Of a stretch of 64,000 bases of DNA, positions 60,222 through 64,000 are shown one piece after another. How positions within the stretch are numbered: the first letter of the stretch is position 1; every line of letters starts with the position of its first letter. The stretch is from assembly GCA_963556045.3 (NCBI GenBank), contig CAUVYA020000002.1:744001-808000 (forward strand). The letters run 5' to 3'. The notes under the pieces are model-generated. The model was not told the origin of the DNA. It worked only from the letters and a program-made list of their open reading frames with translations, and ran no database searches. The position numbers and the translations under genes are program-made. Source of the DNA: UBA4781 sp963556045 (GTDB lineage Bacteria; Chloroflexota; Anaerolineae; Anaerolineales; Anaerolineaceae).

Positions 60222-60980
60222 TCAATCTTCTTTATTATCGTTGTACTGTACTTTTACTAAAGTCAGCCCATGTGCGGGTGCAATTCCTGGTGGAATCTTA
60301 CCACCATTACCTGCCGCCATAGCCTCCTGTAATACCTCATGTTTTACTCGTCCGCATCCCAGCGCCATCATCACAAAAACAATTCTACGTACCATGTGAT
60401 ACAAAAAAGCATTGGCAGTGATGTGGTAATAATATTCTCCGGTTTCTTGCTCAATCCATTTTGATTCGGTAACCGTTCGAATTGTACTACCACCACGACT
60501 CAGGGGTCTTCCAAAAGACCGAAAATCATGTTCGCCGTAAAATAACTCCGCTGAACAGAATACAGCTTCCCAATCAGTATCACGATCCACTCGCCACATA
60601 AACCGTTCTTTTTGTGGATCTCGGCTATCTGCGACCAGGATGCCATACGTATATTCTCTGCTGATCGCGTTATATCTGGGATGAAAATTTTCCTGTCGCA
60701 GCGAAACATTTTTCACCGAGATGGAATTCGGAAGGTAATGATTCACAGCCGCCTGCAGCTCCTCAAGAGTATGCTGCCACTCATGGCTAAATGTTACCAC
60801 CTGCCCGGTCGCATGTACTCCTGCATCTGTTCTACCAGCGGCGAGTACCGTTTGTCCACACCAGCCGATCTTTCGCAGCGCTTTTTCCAGTTCGCCCTGA
60901 ACCGTGCTGAGATCCTTCTGGCGTTGAAAACCAGAGTATTCAGTACCATCGTAAGCGATAATAAGTTGGTAAAGTTCCAT
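60222..60980 (-). CDS. truA: tRNA pseudouridine synthase A (positions 38-40)
   Basis: TruA makes pseudouridine at positions 38-40 of the tRNA anticodon arm. The 252-residue protein has the catalytic Asp in AGRTDAGVHATGQV, plus YDGTEYSGFQRQ near the N-terminus and FLYHMVRRIV near the C-terminus. Its place between rplQ and rplM is common in many bacteria. Length is standard. Confidence 0.95.
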   Translation of the reverse strand: MELYQLIIAYDGTEYSGFQRQKDLSTVQGELEKALRKIGWCGQTVLAAGRTDAGVHATGQVVTFSHEWQHTLEELQAAVNHYLPNSISVKNVSLRQENFHPRYNAISREYTYGILVADSRDPQKERFMWRVDRDTDWEAVFCSAELFYGEHDFRSFGRPLSRGGSTIRTVTESKWIEQETGEYYYHITANAFLYHMVRRIVFVMMALGCGRVKHEVLQEAMAAGNGGKIPPGIAPAHGLTLVKVQYNDNKED

Positions 60981-61013
60981 TCCCGTACGGGACGTCTTTC
61001 TTTTTCTTTCCTG

Positions 61014-61391
61014 TTATTTCTCCACCAATTCTAAAAGAACCATTTCAGCATCATCACCCTTGCGTGATCCTAATTTGATCATACGGGTATAACCACCATT
61101 ACGGTTCTCAAATCTGGGAGCAATATCATCAAATAAATGTTTCACTATTTCAGCGTCATTCAATTTAGCAGCAGCCAATCGGCGAGCATTTACTTTATCA
61201 ATATCGGTTCCCTTGCTGCTGTTCTTGGCAAGGGTGATCAATTTTTCTGCGTCACCACGAATCGCTTGTGCTTTTGCACGAGTAGTTTTAATTTGGTCAT
61301 GCGTGAATAATTGCTTAATCAAGGTTCTGCGCAATGCCTTGCGATTACCTGAACTTCTATTTAGTTTCTTTCCAGCAACCTGATGTCGCAT
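61014..61391 (-). CDS. rplQ: 50S ribosomal protein L17
   Basis: L17 is a 125-residue large-subunit protein that follows rpoA in the alpha operon. Motifs: MRHQVAGKKLNRSSGNRKAL, LFTHDQIKTTRAKAQAI, and the C-terminal NGGYTRMIKLGSRKGD and MVLLELVEK. Three bases separate it from rpoA. Confidence 0.96.
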   Translation of the reverse strand: MRHQVAGKKLNRSSGNRKALRRTLIKQLFTHDQIKTTRAKAQAIRGDAEKLITLAKNSSKGTDIDKVNARRLAAAKLNDAEIVKHLFDDIAPRFENRNGGYTRMIKLGSRKGDDAEMVLLELVEK

Positions 61392-61394
61392 TTT

Positions 61395-62369
61395 CTAGTT
61401 CTCCGATTCCGTTTCATTTTCATCGGGCAAGAAACCCTTCTCGCTCATTTTGTCCTGTAATTCCGTCAGACTTTTTTCTCCGAAATTGCGGATCGACATA
61501 ACAGCTTCTTCGCCCTTATCCAAAAGATCCATGACATCACCAACGCTGGTGATACCGGTTCGTTTTAGTGAGTTGAACACACGTACAGATAGATCAAGAT
61601 TCTCAATAGGAGTATCTGCTGCTTCACTGCGAAGATGATCAACCTCAACGACCTCTGGTTCTTTTGAAACTTCCAATAATTCTTGTTCAATCCCTGAGAT
61701 CAGACTTAATTGCTCCATTAATATTTTGGAAGCATTTCCTACAGCCTGTTCTGGTGTGATGGTGCCATCCGTCCAAACATCCATTACTAATTTATCATAA
61801 TTTGTGCTTAATCCTACACGTGCATTTGAAACATCAAAACCTACTTTAAGCACCGGACTATAGATCGCATCTACAGGCAACTCACCTATTGATTTTTCAG
61901 TGTTACGTGTGGTAGCAGGAGAATAACCCTTACCACGTTCAACCGTCATTTCTACTGTCAGTTCAGCTTTCGGATCATCCACTGTGAATAAATACAGATC
62001 AGGATTTACAATTTCCACTTCAGATGGAACTTGAATATCAGCAGCAGTAACCACACCCTCACCCTTCACATCAAGATGCATATGTGCTACATCTCCTTCA
62101 TGAATGATGATGCGTAATTGTTTAACCTGGAGCATGAATTGCAAGACATCTTCCCGCACTCCTGGTATATCAGTGAATTCGTGCAATGTATCTGAAATGC
62201 GAATTGATGTAACTGCAGCTCCCTGCAGGGATGAGAGCATTACCCGCCGGAGGGCGTTACCGATCGTCACGCCATATCCACGTTCCAGAGGGCTGATCAA
62301 AAACTGACCATAATTGCGGGATTCTTTTTCCCTTTCCAGTATTGGAGTAATCATTTTTGTATAAGCCAC
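61395..62369 (-). CDS. rpoA: RNA polymerase alpha subunit
   Basis: The 324-residue alpha subunit assembles RNA polymerase and contacts upstream promoter DNA. N-terminal domain motifs include LERGYGVTIGNALRRVMLSSL and ERGKGYSPA. The C-terminal domain from about 255 has LDLSVRVFNSLKRTGI and MSIRNFGEKSLTELQDKM. An acidic tail (ENETESEN) closes the protein. It lies between rpsD and rplQ, the standard alpha operon order. Confidence 0.97.
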   Translation of the reverse strand: MAYTKMITPILEREKESRNYGQFLISPLERGYGVTIGNALRRVMLSSLQGAAVTSIRISDTLHEFTDIPGVREDVLQFMLQVKQLRIIIHEGDVAHMHLDVKGEGVVTAADIQVPSEVEIVNPDLYLFTVDDPKAELTVEMTVERGKGYSPATTRNTEKSIGELPVDAIYSPVLKVGFDVSNARVGLSTNYDKLVMDVWTDGTITPEQAVGNASKILMEQLSLISGIEQELLEVSKEPEVVEVDHLRSEAADTPIENLDLSVRVFNSLKRTGITSVGDVMDLLDKGEEAVMSIRNFGEKSLTELQDKMSEKGFLPDENETESEN

Positions 62370-62403
62370 AGTACTTCCCTCTTCTTTTTGTTAAATCGAT
62401 CGA

Positions 62404-63042
62404 CTATCTTGAATAATATTCAACGATCAATTGTTCATCCAGATTCCCATCGATTTCACCACGTTCTGGATACCGCAATACTCTACCTGTAAAAGTCTTT
62501 AGATCTCGTTCTATCCATAACGCACAATTTTTCTTTTCGGCAACCTCTGCCAGTTCTTTAAATAAACCATTTTCGCGTGATTGTTTTCGTACACTGATAA
62601 TATCACCTGGTTCCATCAGCATAGATGGGATATCCGTTTTTCGTTCATTTACCATGAAATGACCATGAGATACCATCTGCCTTGCCTGTGCGCGATTCTC
62701 AGCCAAACCCATACGGTAGATCACATTATCTAACCGCATCTCCAGGGTTTGCAGTAAATTCAAACCTGTCAAACCACGTTTCTTCACAGCAACTGAAAAA
62801 TAGCGCCTGAATTGTTTTTCCAACACACCATATACTCTGCGTGCTTTTTGCTTTGCACGTAATTGGCGGCTGTAATCAGAAGTACGATTCTGTCGTGCTT
62901 GTGAAGCACGTCCATGCTGACCAGGAGCATAGGGACGTTTTTCAAAAGCGCATTTGGGTGTATAACAGCGCTCACCTTTTAGAAATAATTTTTCGCCTTC
63001 ACGGCGGCATAACTTACATACTGAGCCAGTATATCGTGCCAT
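62404..63042 (-). CDS. rpsD: 30S ribosomal protein S4 (zinc-binding form)
   Basis: S4 nucleates 30S assembly and can regulate its own operon. The 212-residue protein keeps four Cys at 9, 12, 26 and 31 for a zinc ribbon, the C+ form. The S4 RNA-binding domain (LEMRLDNVIYRMGLAENRAQARQMVSHGHF, about 98-128) is intact. It follows rpsK and precedes rpoA. Confidence 0.96.
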   Translation of the reverse strand: MARYTGSVCKLCRREGEKLFLKGERCYTPKCAFEKRPYAPGQHGRASQARQNRTSDYSRQLRAKQKARRVYGVLEKQFRRYFSVAVKKRGLTGLNLLQTLEMRLDNVIYRMGLAENRAQARQMVSHGHFMVNERKTDIPSMLMEPGDIISVRKQSRENGLFKELAEVAEKKNCALWIERDLKTFTGRVLRYPERGEIDGNLDEQLIVEYYSR

Positions 63043-63059
63043 TCTTTAACTCTCCTAAC

Positions 63060-63461
63060 CTACACACGTCGTTTCTTGGGTGGACGGCAGCCGTTATGGG
63101 GTACAGGTGTAATGTCTTCAATTGCAGTAACCTTTATTCCCATTGATTGAATCGCGCGGATCGTAGCTTCTCGTCCAGGTCCAGGTCCTTTAATGATGAG
63201 ATCGATCTGATCTACGCCCATTGAAGTTGCTTTTTTCATCACATCTTCTGCTGCTAAACGAGCAGCGAAAGGTGTGCTTTTTCTTGACCCTTTAAAACCA
63301 ACAGCACCTGCGCTGGACCAGCATACTGTATTCCCTTGCGAGTCAGTAACTGTGATAATTGTATTATTGAATGATGCAAAAACATGCACCGTAGCTGCAG
63401 ATAAACTTCGCTTGGTTTTGCGTGGAGTCGTTCTGCGTGAAGATTTTGAAGCTTGAGCCAT
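63060..63461 (-). CDS. rpsK: 30S ribosomal protein S11
   Basis: S11 (133 residues) lies in the platform of the small subunit. Motifs: ATVHVFASFNNTIITVTDSQGN, WSSAGAVGFKGSRKSTPFAA, and the basic C-terminal PVPHNGCRPPKKRRV. The N-terminal tail is Ser/Arg-rich. It sits between rpsM and rpsD. Confidence 0.97.
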   Translation of the reverse strand: MAQASKSSRRTTPRKTKRSLSAATVHVFASFNNTIITVTDSQGNTVCWSSAGAVGFKGSRKSTPFAARLAAEDVMKKATSMGVDQIDLIIKGPGPGREATIRAIQSMGIKVTAIEDITPVPHNGCRPPKKRRV

Positions 63462-63485
63462 ATTCTAAATTCCTCTTACTTTCCC

Positions 63486-63875
63486 TTATTTCTTGGTAGC
63501 TCCACGGCGGCGTCCGCGACCCGCTACAGTGCGCTTTGGACCCTTACGAGTACGAGCATTCGTTTTGGTTCGCTGACCATGAACAGGAAGACTACGGCGA
63601 TGTCGCAATCCACGATAGCAGCCGATTTCGATCAAACGCTTAATGTTCATTTGAACTTCTCGGCGCAGATCACCTTCCACTTTATAATTTTTTGAAATAT
63701 ATTCGCGCAATGCCCCAACTTCACTCTCTGTCAGGTCATTTACGTGAGTATCTGGATTGATCTGTGTAGCTTTCAATATTTGATTTGCAGAGGTAGGTCC
63801 AATACCATAAATATATCGTAAACCGATCTCTATACGCTTATTACGCGGTAAGTCAACACCTTCAATTCTTGCCAT
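63486..63875 (-). CDS. rpsM: 30S ribosomal protein S13
   Basis: S13 (129 residues) is in the head of the small subunit and contacts the P-site tRNA. Motifs: ARIEGVDLPRNKRIEIGLRY, GIGPTSANQIL and GCYRGLRHRRSLPVHGQRT, ending with a basic tail GRGRRRGATKK. Five bases separate its start from the rpmJ stop. Confidence 0.97.
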   Translation of the reverse strand: MARIEGVDLPRNKRIEIGLRYIYGIGPTSANQILKATQINPDTHVNDLTESEVGALREYISKNYKVEGDLRREVQMNIKRLIEIGCYRGLRHRRSLPVHGQRTKTNARTRKGPKRTVAGRGRRRGATKK

Positions 63876-63880
63876 AGTCT

Positions 63881-63994
63881 TTATCCCTGTCTTTGTTTAT
63901 GTTTCGGGTTTTCACAAATAACATACAAAACGCCTTTGCGTTTCACAATCTTGCACTTCGCGCATCTTTTTCTAATAGATGGTGATACTTTCAT
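63881..63994 (-). CDS. rpmJ: 50S ribosomal protein L36
   Basis: This gene is short (37 residues). It reads MKVSPSIRKRCAKCKIVKRK and continues to KHKQRQG, with the zinc ligands Cys11, Cys14, Cys27 and His32 of the C+ L36 type. The start ATG is at 63994-63992 and the stop at 63883-63881. It is the first complete gene of this minus-strand run; the infA side would lie beyond the window. Confidence 0.93.
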   Translation of the reverse strand: MKVSPSIRKRCAKCKIVKRKGVLYVICENPKHKQRQG

Positions 63995-64000
63995 CTAAAT

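Overview
The window looks like a chromosomal segment from a bacterium of the phylum Chloroflexota, probably an Anaerolineae-like lineage. This is an inference from gene content and order and was not tested by any search. The pointers are a compact division and cell wall (dcw) cluster with murE placed elsewhere, a B12-dependent ribonucleotide reductase behind NrdR, a bi-domain oxidoreductase beside a heparinase-like gene, CHAD and Ppx-type HD proteins next to pst genes, and a zinc-ribbon S4 and L36. I saw no tRNA, rRNA, CRISPR array, insertion sequence or phage gene.

Region 1 (1-15405, plus strand) is the dcw cluster: the 3' end of an unidentified small gene, ftsI, murF, mraY, murD, ftsW, murG, a CvpA-like membrane protein gene, murC, murB, ddl, ftsQ, ftsA and ftsZ. 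Most neighbours overlap by 4 to 17 bases, and ftsW/murG by 74, so the cluster reads as one translationally coupled unit. Region 2 (15406-21596) supplies DNA precursors: an intergenic region with a sigma70-type promoter and palindromes, nrdR-nrdJ, an AT-rich GGDEF gene, and a deoxynucleoside kinase.

Region 3 (21641-24918) holds a terpenoid-cyclase-like toroid protein on the minus strand and, divergent from it, an ECF sigma / zinc anti-sigma / bactofilin-like lipoprotein operon ending in a strong terminator. Region 4 (24917-32362) is a surface polysaccharide set (bi-domain oxidoreductase, heparinase-like enzyme, family 4 glycosyltransferase) that runs directly into a PhoB/PhoR-type two-component pair.

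Region 5 (32388-41302) is a phosphate region. A Pho-box-like promoter precedes pstS, then come a hairpin, pstC (with a long N-terminal membrane extension), pstA, pstB and phoU. It continues into two tandem thymidylate-kinase-like genes, a CHAD protein (a polyphosphate-binding fold), a calcineurin-like phosphoesterase and a free-standing HD domain like the C-terminal part of Ppx/GppA. I consider this last group the best candidate here for an undescribed system: a phosphate-starvation-linked polyphosphate or nucleotide module.

Region 6 (41299-54161) is housekeeping and mixed: PIG-L deacetylase and a ThiF/MoeB-type E1 (minus strand), a DHH-CBS-tRNA nucleotidyltransferase fusion, a methyltransferase (minus), an EF-G paralogue, a LOG-family protein, proS, a helical-repeat protein, rpsO and pnp. 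Region 7 (54160-64000) has murE with two small membrane protein genes (minus), a tryptophanase (plus), mazG (minus), and the end of the ribosomal alpha operon on the minus strand: rpmJ, rpsM, rpsK, rpsD, rpoA, rplQ, truA, rplM, rpsI.
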